Source: Actinomycetota bacterium (GTDB taxonomy: Bacteria > Actinomycetota > Actinomycetes > Actinomycetales > Microbacteriaceae). Taken from it: 28,387 nucleotides of DNA. The stretch covers positions 1 to 28,387 of the forward strand of contig WLGA01000003.1 in NCBI GenBank assembly GCA_009703445.1. Reading direction: 5' to 3'. The stretch's first letter is position 1, and each line of letters opens with the position of its first letter. The translations under genes and the position numbers were made by a program. A model generated the notes under the pieces. It was not told the DNA's origin. It worked only from the letters and a program-made list of their open reading frames with translations, and made no database searches. Positions 1 through 10,200 of the stretch are shown here, piece after piece.

Positions 1-31
1 GAGGCTCATCCGCTTTTTCATTGCCGAACGA

Positions 32-37
32 TAAGGT
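32..37 (+). promoter_or_regulatory. possible clpX -10 box or Shine-Dalgarno
   Basis: TAAGGT lies exactly six bases before the clpX ATG. It can be read as a TAnnnT -10 hexamer placed for leaderless transcription, or its AAGG core as a ribosome binding site with seven bases of spacing. No -35 hexamer is evident. The 43 bases before clpX hold no recognisable end of clpP, its usual upstream neighbour, although one frame does stop at 32-34. Confidence 0.3.
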
Positions 38-43
38 TTTGGT

Positions 44-1321
44 ATGACTAAGCTCGGCGAATCTAGCGACCTGCTCAAGTGTTCTTTCTGCGGAAAGAGC
101 CAGAAGCAGGTCCGCAAGCTAATTGCTGGACCGATGGTCTACATCTGTGACGAGTGCATCGAGCTTTGCAACGAAATCATCGAGGAAGAACTCGGTGGCG
201 CAGCCGCCGAAAGCGTTGAAGACATTGATCTTCCAAAGCCTCGTGAAATCAAGGGATTCCTTGACGAGTATGTAATCGGCCAAGACCAGGCTAAGAAGGC
301 CCTCGCGGTTGCGGTTTATAACCACTACAAACGTCTTCGTTCGCGCGGAACTCTGACCACCGCTGGCAAAGAGCACGATGCCATCGAGATTGCCAAGTCA
401 AACATTTTGATGATCGGCCCGACTGGCTGTGGCAAAACTTATCTAGCTCAGACCCTAGCCAAGAGACTTAACGTTCCTTTTGCAGTTGCTGATGCGACCG
501 CTTTGACCGAGGCCGGATACGTCGGTGAAGACGTCGAGAACATCCTTCTCAAGCTGCTTCAGGCAGCTGACTTCGATGTCAAGCGCGCCGAGTCTGGCAT
601 CATCTACATCGACGAAATCGACAAGATTTCGCGCAAGGCCGAGAACCCATCAATCACCCGAGACGTTTCTGGCGAAGGTGTTCAGCAGGCTCTACTAAAG
701 ATCCTTGAAGGCACGGTTGCTTCGGTTCCACCGCAGGGTGGCCGCAAGCACCCTCAGCAGGAGTTCATCCAGCTAGACACGACCAACGTGTTGTTCATCG
801 TGGCCGGTGCTTTCGCCGGGCTTGAAGAAATCATTTCGGCTCGCTCAGGAAAGAAGGGCATCGGCTTCGGTGCTCCAATCGCTGGCAAGAACGACAACAT
901 CGAAATCTTCACCGAGGTTCAGCCTGAAGACCTTCGCAAGTTCGGTTTGATTCCAGAGTTCATTGGTCGCTTGCCGGTAATCGCAACCGTTACTCCACTC
1001 GACCGTGCAGCTCTGATGGAGATTTTGACCAAGCCTAAGAATGCGCTCGTCAAGCAGTACCAGCGCATGTTCGAGCTCGACGGTTTTGAGCTTGAGTTCG
1101 ATCTAGATGCACTTCAGGCGATTGCCGACCAGGCTGTCTCACGCGAGACCGGTGCACGAGGCCTTCGCGCAATCATGGAAGAAATTCTCGGCCCAATCAT
1201 GTTCGAGATTCCAGGCTCAGAGGTTCAGGGCATCGTCAAGATTTCTAAGGCTGTAGTTGAGTCGGGAGCAGAACCGGCTATCGTCCCGTTCAAGAGCCTG
1301 CGTCAAGAAAAGTCAGCCTAG
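44..1321 (+). CDS. clpX: ATP-dependent Clp protease ATP-binding subunit ClpX
   Basis: ClpX is the AAA+ unfoldase that recognises tagged or damaged proteins, unfolds them with ATP and threads them into the ClpP peptidase in the cytoplasm. At 425 residues it has the normal family length. The N-terminal zinc-binding domain carries C13, C16, C35 and C38. Walker A is GPTGCGKT at 125-132, the pore loop GYVG is at 158-161, Walker B (IIYIDEID) begins near 186, and a GIGFG segment forms the IGF loop that docks on ClpP. A GARGLR sensor-2 motif lies near the C-terminus. The ATG start gives the canonical N-terminus just before the zinc finger. A transporter gene follows 3 bp after the stop, so the two are probably on one transcript. 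Confidence 0.98.
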   Translation: MTKLGESSDLLKCSFCGKSQKQVRKLIAGPMVYICDECIELCNEIIEEELGGAAAESVEDIDLPKPREIKGFLDEYVIGQDQAKKALAVAVYNHYKRLRSRGTLTTAGKEHDAIEIAKSNILMIGPTGCGKTYLAQTLAKRLNVPFAVADATALTEAGYVGEDVENILLKLLQAADFDVKRAESGIIYIDEIDKISRKAENPSITRDVSGEGVQQALLKILEGTVASVPPQGGRKHPQQEFIQLDTTNVLFIVAGAFAGLEEIISARSGKKGIGFGAPIAGKNDNIEIFTEVQPEDLRKFGLIPEFIGRLPVIATVTPLDRAALMEILTKPKNALVKQYQRMFELDGFELEFDLDALQAIADQAVSRETGARGLRAIMEEILGPIMFEIPGSEVQGIVKISKAVVESGAEPAIVPFKSLRQEKSA

Positions 1322-1324
1322 TAA

Positions 1325-2494
1325 ATGGGTCGCTACTCTGACCACAAAGCCCCAATTCTGGCTGGTTCAGTAGCCTCAATCACCGGAACCGCTGCAAGTG
1401 CGGGTCTCGTATTGGCAGCCCTTGCTTCGCTGGGAGCCTCGAAATCGCAGACCGCATCTGGCATCTTCGTGCTAATCACTATGTATGGCTTGCTATCAAT
1501 TGGCCTTAGCTGGCGTTACAAGATGCCGATCTCGATTGTCTGGAGCACACCCGGCGCCGCTCTACTCATTTCTTCTGGCACCCTAGGGTTGCCGTTCTCA
1601 AGCGCGGTTGGTGCATTCATTGTCACCGGATTCCTATTGCTTCTTACCGGCCTCTGGCCAGCACTGGGCCGCCTTGTGTCGTCAATCCCAAGACCAATCG
1701 CATCAGCCATGCTTGCCGGCGTTATCTTCAATTTCTGCGTCGCACCATTCAAGTCCGCGACTGCATTCCCATGGATTGTCCTTCCGGCCATCCTGGTCTG
1801 GTTAATTCTTTATAAGTACGCAACCGTATGGGCCACCCCTGTCGCAATGGTGATTGTTTTTACTTTGACTGCTATCGATCTTGGAATCACCGTAGACCCG
1901 AGTGAGATGCTGCCGACCATCGAGTTCGTGGCACCAACCTTTGATTTTGCGGCAATCGTTTCAATTGGAATCCCGCTATATCTGGTGACTATGGCGAGCC
2001 AGAACATACCGGGAATTGCGATCATGAAGAGCTTTGGCTACGAGGTTCCATTCAAGCCGGTGATGTCGGCTACCGGAATTTCTGCGGTGGTGGCAGGCTT
2101 CTTTGGAGGCTTCTCGATGAACTTGGCTGCCATCACGGCAGCGCTGAACGCCAACGATCACGCCCACAAAGACCCTGCGCGTCGCTGGCTATCCTCTGTC
2201 TACGGCGGTTACGTCTACCTACTGATCGCACTCTTCACGGGTGCCACGGTTGCCTTCGTGCTCCAGGCACCTCGAGACCTAATTTTGGCGGCTGCTGGAA
2301 TCGCTCTGCTCGGAACCATCGTTTCCGCTCTGAGTGCGGCGGTAGAAGTAGTTGAACTTCGCTTGCCTGCAATGGTGACATTCCTCGTGACCGCTTCTGG
2401 CCTTTCGGCGTTCGGCATTGGCTCCGCCTTCTGGGCACTCCTAGCAGGCCTAACCGTGTGGGGTTGGCTGAGCTTTCGCTCTAAGAAGAGCTAA
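1325..2494 (+). CDS. BenE-family (benzoate/H+ symporter-like) membrane transporter
   Basis: This 389-residue, very hydrophobic protein with roughly 11-12 predicted membrane segments resembles the BenE benzoate/proton symporter family. Visible hallmarks are a Gly/Ala/Ser-rich first helix (residues about 10-35), a WSTPGAALL motif near 73-81, the PRPIASAMLAGVIFNF segment, and a GGFSMNLAAITAALN stretch in the middle. The family imports aromatic acids such as benzoate, but family members are also linked to other substrates, and no aromatic-degradation gene lies in this window, so the substrate is unknown. The ATG is 3 bp past the clpX stop and lacks a clear Shine-Dalgarno, suggesting translational coupling. 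The stop is only 5 bp from the convergent M3 peptidase stop. Confidence 0.85.
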   Translation: MGRYSDHKAPILAGSVASITGTAASAGLVLAALASLGASKSQTASGIFVLITMYGLLSIGLSWRYKMPISIVWSTPGAALLISSGTLGLPFSSAVGAFIVTGFLLLLTGLWPALGRLVSSIPRPIASAMLAGVIFNFCVAPFKSATAFPWIVLPAILVWLILYKYATVWATPVAMVIVFTLTAIDLGITVDPSEMLPTIEFVAPTFDFAAIVSIGIPLYLVTMASQNIPGIAIMKSFGYEVPFKPVMSATGISAVVAGFFGGFSMNLAAITAALNANDHAHKDPARRWLSSVYGGYVYLLIALFTGATVAFVLQAPRDLILAAAGIALLGTIVSALSAAVEVVELRLPAMVTFLVTASGLSAFGIGSAFWALLAGLTVWGWLSFRSKKS

Positions 2495-2499
2495 GACTC

Positions 2500-4530
2500 T
2501 TAGATAAGCCCTCTGCGCTTTAGCAGCGGTTCGATTGCTGCATCGTGACCGGTGAAGGTTCGGAACATGCCAAGCGAATCTGTTGATCCACCTCTCGAGA
2601 GCAGCGCGTCGCGGAATCGTTGGCCGTTTGAGCGAGTGAGCCCTCCGTTGGCCTTGAACCAGTCGACGGTGTCGGCATCGAGAACTTCCGACCAAATGTA
2701 GCCGTAGTACCCTGCCGAATAACCGCCATCAAAGATGTGTGAGAAGTAGGTGCTGCGGTAACGGGTGTGCACCGGCGCATAGTCCAAACCGTACCCGGCG
2801 ATTGCGCCGGCTTCGAACGATTCGACATCTTCAACGTTGTCTTCAACGGTTAGTGAGTGCCAGGCAAGGTCAAGAATGGCTGCTGCGAGGTAGCTGGTGG
2901 TTTCGAATCCCTGATTGAAAGTCTCTGCGCGATTTAGATTCTCGACCCACTCGAGCGGCAAGGCTTCGCCGGTCTCGTAGTGCTTGGCGTAGTTCGCTAG
3001 AACCTCCGGCCAAAGCATCCACATCTCATTTACCTGGGATGGGAACTCGACGAAGTCACGTTCGACGCTGGTGCCGCTGAAGCGCGGATAGGTGACATTC
3101 GAGAGCAGACCGTGCAATGCGTGACCAAACTCGTGGAACAGAGTCGAGGTCTCATCGAAGGTGAGAAGAGTAGGGGTGCCTTCGGATGGCTTCGGCACGT
3201 TCATGTTGTTGAACACCACAGGCAACTGTCCCAGCAAGTGGTTTTGTTCAACGAAAGCAGACATCCAAGCCCCGCCACGCTTCGAATCGCGCGTGTAGAA
3301 GTCACCAATGTAGAGGCCCAGTGGCGACCCATCCTCGTTGTGAACTTCCCAAACGCGAGCTTCTGGGTGATGTGCCTTCAGGTCGGTGCGTGGTTTGAAC
3401 GTGATGCCAAAGAGCTTGGTTGCTGCCCAGAAGACTCCGTCGTTGAGCACTCGCTCGAGTTCGAAGTAAGGCTTGAACTTGGCTGTGTCTACGTTGTACT
3501 TCGCCAAACGAACACGCTCTGTGAAAAGCGACCAGTCCCAGCTGGCCAGCTCGAAATTGCCGTTTTCGGCATCAATCATTTCCTGGATGGCTGCGCCCTC
3601 AGCACGAGCGTTGGCAACTGCTGCTGGTGCAATCTTGCGAAGCATTTCGTGAACTCGGTCTGGGTGACCAGCGGTCTGCTCTGACAAAACATATTCGGCG
3701 TGGCTCTTGAAACCCATTAGGTGAGCGCGTTGTGCTCGCAACTTGACCATCTCAAGAAGAAGAGCGCGGTTGTCGTTGTCGTTTGCGCGACCACCCTTGG
3801 ATAGCGAGGCCTTCATGATCCGCTCGCGAAGGTCGCGGTTGGTCAGCGAAGCCAAGGCCGGGTTTCCGGTGTAGTTGACCATGGTGATCAGCCACTTGCC
3901 CTTGTGGCCGCGAGATTCGGCAGCGGCGGCAGCGGCGTCAATCTGTCCCGGCTCGAGACCATCAAGTTCTGAAACATCTTCGACGAGAATCGCCAAGTCG
4001 TTGGTGTCGTTGAGCACGTTTTGGCTGAATTTGGTGCCTAGCTTCGAAAGCTTCTCGTTGAGAGCCATAAGTTCTGCTCGGTCGCTGGCACCCAGCTTGG
4101 CCCCGGCGTGCACGAAGTCGCGATAATAACGCTCGATCAGCCAAACGGATTCGGAATCCAGGTTCAAATCATGGCGAGATTCGTGAATCTGCTCAATCCG
4201 CGCAAAAAGCTCGGCGTTTAGGTTGATGGCGTCGCTATGAGCCGAAAGCTTCGGCGCAATCTCTTCTTCGATTTTGTCAATCGCATCATTGGTGTCAGCG
4301 CTCGACTTGTTATAGAAAACCGCGAGAACACGAAACAACATGCGCCCAGATTTTTCGAGAGCAAGGATGGTGTTCTCGAAGGTTGGTGAACCCGATTCAA
4401 GAATCGCGTTTACTTCGGCAAGCTGCTCTGCACAGCCCTCGTAAAACGCCGGCAGGTAATGATCGTCACGTATCGCTTCAAACGGAGGTAGTTCATACGG
4501 CAGGTCTGAGCGATGCGCGAACGGGTTCAT
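2500..4530 (-). CDS. M3 family metallopeptidase (Dcp / oligopeptidase A-like)
   Basis: This 676-residue zinc peptidase is of the thimet-oligopeptidase (M3) family, close in size to peptidyl-dipeptidase Dcp and oligopeptidase A (about 680). The active site is HEFGH at 466-470, with E495 in the FVEFPSQ segment as third zinc ligand, the Dcp-like spacing of 29 residues. The C-terminal GYSAGYYGYIWSEVLDAD segment is the conserved substrate-binding Tyr/Gly loop. No signal peptide is seen, so it should act in the cytoplasm, trimming short peptides left by ATP-dependent proteases. The ATG follows the valS stop directly (TAA then ATG), so the pair should be one translationally coupled operon. Whether it acts as a dipeptidyl carboxypeptidase or an oligopeptidase cannot be settled here. 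Confidence 0.93.
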   Translation of the reverse strand: MNPFAHRSDLPYELPPFEAIRDDHYLPAFYEGCAEQLAEVNAILESGSPTFENTILALEKSGRMLFRVLAVFYNKSSADTNDAIDKIEEEIAPKLSAHSDAINLNAELFARIEQIHESRHDLNLDSESVWLIERYYRDFVHAGAKLGASDRAELMALNEKLSKLGTKFSQNVLNDTNDLAILVEDVSELDGLEPGQIDAAAAAAESRGHKGKWLITMVNYTGNPALASLTNRDLRERIMKASLSKGGRANDNDNRALLLEMVKLRAQRAHLMGFKSHAEYVLSEQTAGHPDRVHEMLRKIAPAAVANARAEGAAIQEMIDAENGNFELASWDWSLFTERVRLAKYNVDTAKFKPYFELERVLNDGVFWAATKLFGITFKPRTDLKAHHPEARVWEVHNEDGSPLGLYIGDFYTRDSKRGGAWMSAFVEQNHLLGQLPVVFNNMNVPKPSEGTPTLLTFDETSTLFHEFGHALHGLLSNVTYPRFSGTSVERDFVEFPSQVNEMWMLWPEVLANYAKHYETGEALPLEWVENLNRAETFNQGFETTSYLAAAILDLAWHSLTVEDNVEDVESFEAGAIAGYGLDYAPVHTRYRSTYFSHIFDGGYSAGYYGYIWSEVLDADTVDWFKANGGLTRSNGQRFRDALLSRGGSTDSLGMFRTFTGHDAAIEPLLKRRGLI

Positions 4531-7173
4531 TTATGCCTCTTCTATTGCCTTCAGGATTACGTCGACCATGGCCACTTCTTCGCCTTCGCCGTAGCCAAGG
4601 GTATCGATGCGACCAACAGCCTTTAGGTCTGTCTCAAGCAGTCTAAGGCTGGTTAGCGCTGCTGCAGGAGCCTCAAGCACGGCAGATTCAACGGCCGCCT
4701 TCATCGAAACCTTGGCATCTGACTTCGCTTTGCGAACGCCAACTAGAGCGTTAGAGGCAAGGCCGAGTAGGGGAGCGTTGGCTCCATCCAAGCCTTGGGT
4801 CAGCTCTTCGGCGGTTGGCCAGGCTGCACGGTGGATAGAGCCGGCATCGGTCTGCCACCAGCTCCATACCTCATCGGTTGCGAAAGGTAGGAACGGTGCG
4901 AATAGTCGCAGCATGGTGTGCAGCGCGCGTCGAAGCGTAATCGCAGCAGATGCCTGTTGTGCAGCGGTGACTTCACCATTTGCGTTGTATGCGCGGTCCT
5001 TGACGAGCTCGAGGTAATCGTCGGTGAACTTCCAGAAGAAGTGCTCGGCAAGCTCAAGGGCCTTGGTGTGGTCATAGCTTTCGAAAGCCGCGGTTGCACC
5101 ACGCACCACGTCGGCCAGGCCGATTAGTAGCGCTTGGTCGATTGCCTCGGTGACTTCGGTGTGGCCAGCTGGGACCTCGAATGAGAGCGAGAACTTGGCC
5201 GCGTTGAGCAACTTCACCGCTAGGCGACGACCAACCTTCATCTGACCTTCGTCAAATGCAGCGTCGGTGCCCAGGCGAGCCGAAGCCGCCCAGTAGCGAA
5301 CAGCGTCTGCTCCATGGTTGTCAATCGGTTCAGCAGGAACAACCACGTTGCCCTTCGACTTCGACATCTTCTTGCGGTCTGGGTCGAGAATCCAACCCGA
5401 AATGGCGGCGTTAGACCAAGGGAGTTGGCCAAATTCTTGCTCGGAGCGCAACACCGTCGAGAACAGCCAGGTGCGGATGATGTCTTGGCCCTGAGGGCGA
5501 AGGTCATAAGGGAAGACCAGGTCAAACTTTTCCGGGTCTTCGATCCATCCGCCTGCAAGCTGCGGGGTAAGTGAAGATGTTGCCCAGGTGTCCATGATGT
5601 CCATCTCGCCGATGAATCCGCCGGCAACGCCGCGTTGGGCCTCCGTGTATCCGGCAGGAACATCCGTGGATGGGTCGATCGGCAACTGCGACTCTTCTGG
5701 AACAAGAGGCTTGTCGTAGTTGGCTTCGCCGTTGGCGTCCAGTTCATACCAAACCGGAATCGGGACACCGAAGAAGCGCTGGCGAGAGATTAGCCAGTCG
5801 CCGGTTAGGCCGTTGACCCAGTTCTCGTAGCGAACGCGCATGAAGTCTGGATTGAAGTTCAGTTGTTTGCCTAGTTCGATCAAGCGCTCACGGATGGCGC
5901 CATCGCGGCCACCGTTTCGGATGTACCACTGGCGGGTAGAAACGATCTCGAGTGGCTTGTCGCCCTTCTCGAAGAACTTAACGTCGTGCTGGATAGGTCG
6001 AGGGTCTCCGACCATGTCGCCCGATTCCTTCAGGAACTCGACGATGGTCTGCTTCGCCGAGAAAATAGTCTTGCCAACGAGTTCGCCGAAGACTTCCTTG
6101 CCCTTGGCTGAGGTAATCACGTCAGGCATTTCGTCGTTGATTCGACCATCCCAGCCAATGATTGCGCGGTTTGGTAGGTCAAGCTCGCGCCACCAAATGA
6201 CGTCGGTTACGTCGCCGAACGTACAAATCATCGCGATGCCAGAACCCTTGTCGATCTGAGCCAGGCGGTGTGCAACGACGGGAACTTCAACGTCAAATAG
6301 GGGAGTGCGGACGGTCTTGCCGAACAGGCCCTGGTAGCGCTCGTCATCAGGGTGTGCAACCAAGGCAACACAAGCAGGAAGCAGTTCAGGTCGGGTTGTT
6401 TCGATGAAGATCTTGCCGCCATCCCAAAGAGCTGGGTCGACATTGAACCCGACGCGGTGATAGGCGCCTGGCTGTTCACGGTCTTCTAGTTCAGCCTGAG
6501 CAACAGCGGTACGGAAAGTGACATCCCAGAGGGTTGGCGCCATCGACTGGTATGCCTCGCCGCGCTTTAGGTTGCCGAGGAACGCCTTCTGTGAGACCGC
6601 AAGTGCCGCTGGAGAAATGGTCTGGTAGGTCTGCTTCCAGTCGACAGAAAGACCGAGTTTGCGCCAAAGAGCTTCGAATTGCTTCTCGTCTTCGGTGGTT
6701 AGCTTCTCGCAAAGGTCGATGAAGTTGCGGCGTGAGATCGCAATCTGATCTGCGGCCTTAGAGCTCTTGTTGTCGCCGCCCTCGAAAGGTGGCACGAAGT
6801 TTTCGATGTAAGGCAGTGATGGGTCGCAACGGACTCCAAAGAAGTTCTGAACACGGCGTTCGGTTGGCAGACCATTGTCATCCCAACCCATCGGGTAGTA
6901 GACCTCTTTGCCGGTCATGCGCTTATAGCGAGCGACAACATCCGTGTGGGTGTAGCTGAAAACGTGGCCTACGTGCAGGGAACCAGAGACCGTTGGCGGC
7001 GGGGTGTCGATCGAGAAAACCTGTGCCTTAGAGACGTTCCGGTTGAAGTGATAGGTGCCGTCAGACTCCCAGCGAAGCCCCCATTTTTCTTCTAGACCCT
7101 CGACTCCTACCTTGTCGGGTGCGGTTGCAGGTGCAAGAAAGTTGTTGGCTGAGCCTGAATGGGCATTAGTCAC
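4531..7173 (-). CDS. valS: valine--tRNA ligase
   Basis: This class Ia aminoacyl-tRNA synthetase charges tRNA-Val and clears mischarged threonine through its CP1 editing domain. At 880 residues it is normal length. The HIGH-type motif is HVGH at 67-70 within PPTVSGSLHVGHVF, and KMSKS is at 602-606 (DRKKMSKSKGN). The DTWATSSLTPQ signature typical of ValS precedes it. The editing domain spans roughly 190-380 and the anticodon-binding domain roughly 690-830, followed by a short C-terminal extension. The chosen start is a GTG with GGAG eight bases upstream. It is transcribed divergently from ileS, and the M3 peptidase gene follows immediately. Confidence 0.97.
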   Translation of the reverse strand: MTNAHSGSANNFLAPATAPDKVGVEGLEEKWGLRWESDGTYHFNRNVSKAQVFSIDTPPPTVSGSLHVGHVFSYTHTDVVARYKRMTGKEVYYPMGWDDNGLPTERRVQNFFGVRCDPSLPYIENFVPPFEGGDNKSSKAADQIAISRRNFIDLCEKLTTEDEKQFEALWRKLGLSVDWKQTYQTISPAALAVSQKAFLGNLKRGEAYQSMAPTLWDVTFRTAVAQAELEDREQPGAYHRVGFNVDPALWDGGKIFIETTRPELLPACVALVAHPDDERYQGLFGKTVRTPLFDVEVPVVAHRLAQIDKGSGIAMICTFGDVTDVIWWRELDLPNRAIIGWDGRINDEMPDVITSAKGKEVFGELVGKTIFSAKQTIVEFLKESGDMVGDPRPIQHDVKFFEKGDKPLEIVSTRQWYIRNGGRDGAIRERLIELGKQLNFNPDFMRVRYENWVNGLTGDWLISRQRFFGVPIPVWYELDANGEANYDKPLVPEESQLPIDPSTDVPAGYTEAQRGVAGGFIGEMDIMDTWATSSLTPQLAGGWIEDPEKFDLVFPYDLRPQGQDIIRTWLFSTVLRSEQEFGQLPWSNAAISGWILDPDRKKMSKSKGNVVVPAEPIDNHGADAVRYWAASARLGTDAAFDEGQMKVGRRLAVKLLNAAKFSLSFEVPAGHTEVTEAIDQALLIGLADVVRGATAAFESYDHTKALELAEHFFWKFTDDYLELVKDRAYNANGEVTAAQQASAAITLRRALHTMLRLFAPFLPFATDEVWSWWQTDAGSIHRAAWPTAEELTQGLDGANAPLLGLASNALVGVRKAKSDAKVSMKAAVESAVLEAPAAALTSLRLLETDLKAVGRIDTLGYGEGEEVAMVDVILKAIEEA

Positions 7174-7212
7174 GTGAAAGTCTCCAAAAAACGGGTTTGT
7201 AACAGGTTAACA

Positions 7213-7240
7213 TTGATAGGAGATTTCCTTTTACTGACAA
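7213..7240 (-). promoter_or_regulatory. candidate valS promoter
   Basis: On the minus strand, TTGTCA (7240-7235) and TATCAA (7218-7213) are separated by 16 bases, a reasonable sigma70-type pair about 40 bases before the valS GTG. The 82-bp valS-ileS gap must also hold the ileS promoter, for which I found no convincing hexamer pair. There is no room for a T-box leader. Confidence 0.35.
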
Positions 7241-7255
7241 GCCAGAAAGCCTTGA

Positions 7256-10200
7256 ATGTATCCCAAGAACAATGACTCGACAAAAGCCGCGCGCGAGGGT
7301 GTAAACCCAAGCCCATCTTTCCCGGCGGTTGAGCAGGGCATTCTCGCTTTTTGGAAGGGCGACGACACTTTCCAGGCCTCAATTGACCAGCGAACTGCTG
7401 CCAATGCCGAGGAATTCGTTTTCTACGACGGCCCTCCATTCGCCAACGGTCTGCCGCACTACGGCCACCTGCTTACCGGTTACACCAAAGACATGGTTCC
7501 TCGTTTCAAGACGATGCAGGGCTATCGCGTCGAACGTCGTTTTGGCTGGGACACCCACGGCCTGCCTGCCGAGGTCGAAGCCGAGCGTCAGCTGGGAATC
7601 TCCGGTCGCCACGAAATCGAGGCAGTCGGCATCGACAAGTTCAACGAGGCCTGCCGCACATCCGTGCTGAAGTACACCAAGGAGTGGGAGCAGTATGTCA
7701 CCCGCCAGGCTCGCTGGGTCGACTTCGAAAACGACTACAAGACCCTAGACACCGACTACACCGAGAGCGTTCTCTGGGCCTTCAAGGAGCTTCACAACAA
7801 GGGTCTGGTTTATGAGGGCTTCAAGGTTCTGGCTTACTGCTGGCGCTGTGAGACTCCGCTTTCGAACCACGAACTCCGCATGGATGACGAGGTCTACAAG
7901 AACCGCCAGGATCAGACCCTGACCGTAACCTTCCCGGTTTCAGCTGGGCAGGAGCTAGAGGGTGTTCGCCTTCTTGCCTGGACAACCACGCCTTGGACGC
8001 TGCCTACCAACTTTGCCTTGGCCGTTGGCCCCGAGATTGAATACGTGATTGTTGCCGCTGGGCCAAGCGGTGCTGCCGATGGTGGCCCAACCGGAACCAA
8101 GTACCTCTTGGCGAAGAATGTTGTCGCTGGTTTTGCCAAGGACCTTGGCTTCGACTCTGCAGAAGATCTTGAAGACGCGATTGTCGCAACCTACCTGGGC
8201 AGTGAGCTCGGTGGTTTGAAGTACGAGCGTCTGTTCGACTATTACGCCGACGCTGAAAAATTTGACACCGCCAACGCTTGGACCGTACTGGTCGATGACT
8301 ATGTCGGCGACGGAGATGGCACCGGAATCGTGCACCAGGCCCCGGCTTACGGTGAGGATGACCAGCGAGTCTGTCTGGCAGCCGGAATTCCGACCTACAT
8401 TTCGATCAATGAACGCGGCGAATTCAACTCAATCGTGGCCGACTTCGAAGGCCAGCACGTTTTTGAGGCCAACAAGCCAATCTCGCAGCACCTAAAGGCC
8501 GCCGGTCGCGTTTTGCGCCAGGCCAGCTACGAACACTCATACCCTCACTGCTACCGCTGCAAGAGCCCGCTAATCTACAAGGCGGTTTCATCATGGTTCG
8601 TCGAAACCACAAAGTTGCGCGACCGCATGCTTGAGCTGAACCAGGAGATCGACTGGACTCCTGACCACACCAAGGATGGCTCATTCGGCAAGTGGCTAGA
8701 AAACGTTCGCGACTGGGCAATCAGCCGCAATCGCTTCTGGGGTGCTCCGATTCCGGTTTGGAAGTCAGATGACCCGGCCTATCCTCGCGTCGACGTTTAC
8801 GGCTCGATGGAAGAGTTGGAGCGCGACTTCGGCGTTCGCCCAAGCGACTTCCACCGCCCAGTAATCGATGAGCTAACCCGACCGAACCCTGATGACCCGA
8901 CCGGCAAGTCGACCATGCGCCGAGTTCCAGAAGTCTTGGACTGCTGGTTTGAATCAGGCTCGATGCCTTTCGCACAGGCTCACTATCCGTTCGAGAACCG
9001 CGAGTGGTTCGAAACCCACAACCCAGGCGACTTCATCGTCGAGTATGTCGGTCAGACCCGTGGTTGGTTCTACACCTTGCACGTTCTGTCGACCGCGCTA
9101 TTTGACCGCCCTGCGTTCAAGTCAGCCGTCTCCCATGGCATCATCCTTGGCAATGACGGTCAGAAGATGTCGAAGTCTCTTCGCAACTATCCTGACGTCA
9201 ACGAGGTCTTTGACCGCGATGGTGCCGATGCTATGCGCTGGTTCTTGCTATCTAGCCCGATTCTTCGCGGTGGCAACCTTGTGGTCACCGAACAAGGCAT
9301 CCGTGAAGGCGTTCGTCAGTTCTTGTTGCCACTCTGGAACACCTGGTACTTCTTCTCGCTTTACGCAAACGCGTCGGGCTACGAGGCCAAGCGTTCGTTC
9401 GAAAGCACGGATGTTCTCGATCGCTACTTGCTCTCGAAGACCCGCGACTTGATCGACGAGGTTGAAGGTCACTTCAACAAGTTCGACTCGTACTCGGCTG
9501 CCGCAACACTGCGCGACTTCGCCGATGTTCTAACCAACTGGTATGTGCGTCGCTCGCGCGACCGCTTCTGGGAGGGCTCAACCGAAGCTTTCGACACGCT
9601 CTACACCGTTCTAGAAATCCTTTGCCGCGTTGCAGCTCCACTTTTGCCAATGGTTGGCGAGGAAATCTGGAAGGGCCTAACCGGCGGTCGAAGCGTGCAC
9701 CTAGAGAGCTGGCCTGACTCTTCAGAGCTTCCTCATGATGCAGCTTTGGTTTCCGCAATGGATCAGGTTCGCACTGTTAGCTCTGTGGCTTCCAGCTTGC
9801 GCAAGGCAAATGGTCTCCGTGTTCGCCTACCGCTTGCTAAGTTGACTGTGGTCACTTCAAACGCAGCAGCACTCGGTGAATTTAGCGAAATTTTGGCCGA
9901 AGAGTTGAACGTAAAGTCGGTCAACCTGGTCGAGCTTTCACTGGACTCAACCACCGAGTTCGGTGTTACCAAGCGCCTAACCGTGAACTCACGCGCTGCT
10001 GGTCCACGCATCGGCAAGAGCGTTCAGGCAGTTATTCAGGCCGCTAAGGCGGGCGACTGGTCGGAGCTAGATGGCGTGATCACCGTCGGTGGAATCGCGC
10101 TTATCGAGGGTGAATTCACCATCGACCTCGTCGCAAACCTGGCCGATGGCACCGATGACTCGGCAGTGACGGAGCACATCGGTATTTTGCCTGGCGGTGG

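Noticed and set aside
1..43. End of clpP before clpX
   Set aside because: A frame stops at 32-34, but the ten residues visible do not resemble a ClpP C-terminus, so no gene is called.
2491..2503. Hairpin CTAAG-ACT-CTTAG between the transporter and peptidase stops
   Set aside because: The stem has only five pairs, low GC and no T-run, so it is too weak to call a terminator.
3112..3684. 190-residue open frame on the plus strand
   Set aside because: It lies wholly inside the M3 peptidase gene on the other strand, overlapping the HEFGH active-site codons, and resembles no protein family.
5238..5768. 176-residue minus-strand open frame
   Set aside because: It is a different frame within valS, which has all class Ia motifs in its own frame.
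7174..7255. T-box leader for ileS
   Set aside because: The gap of 82 bases is too short for even a compact T-box with Stem I and the tRNA-acceptor-binding bulge, and no TGG-containing T-box sequence is seen.
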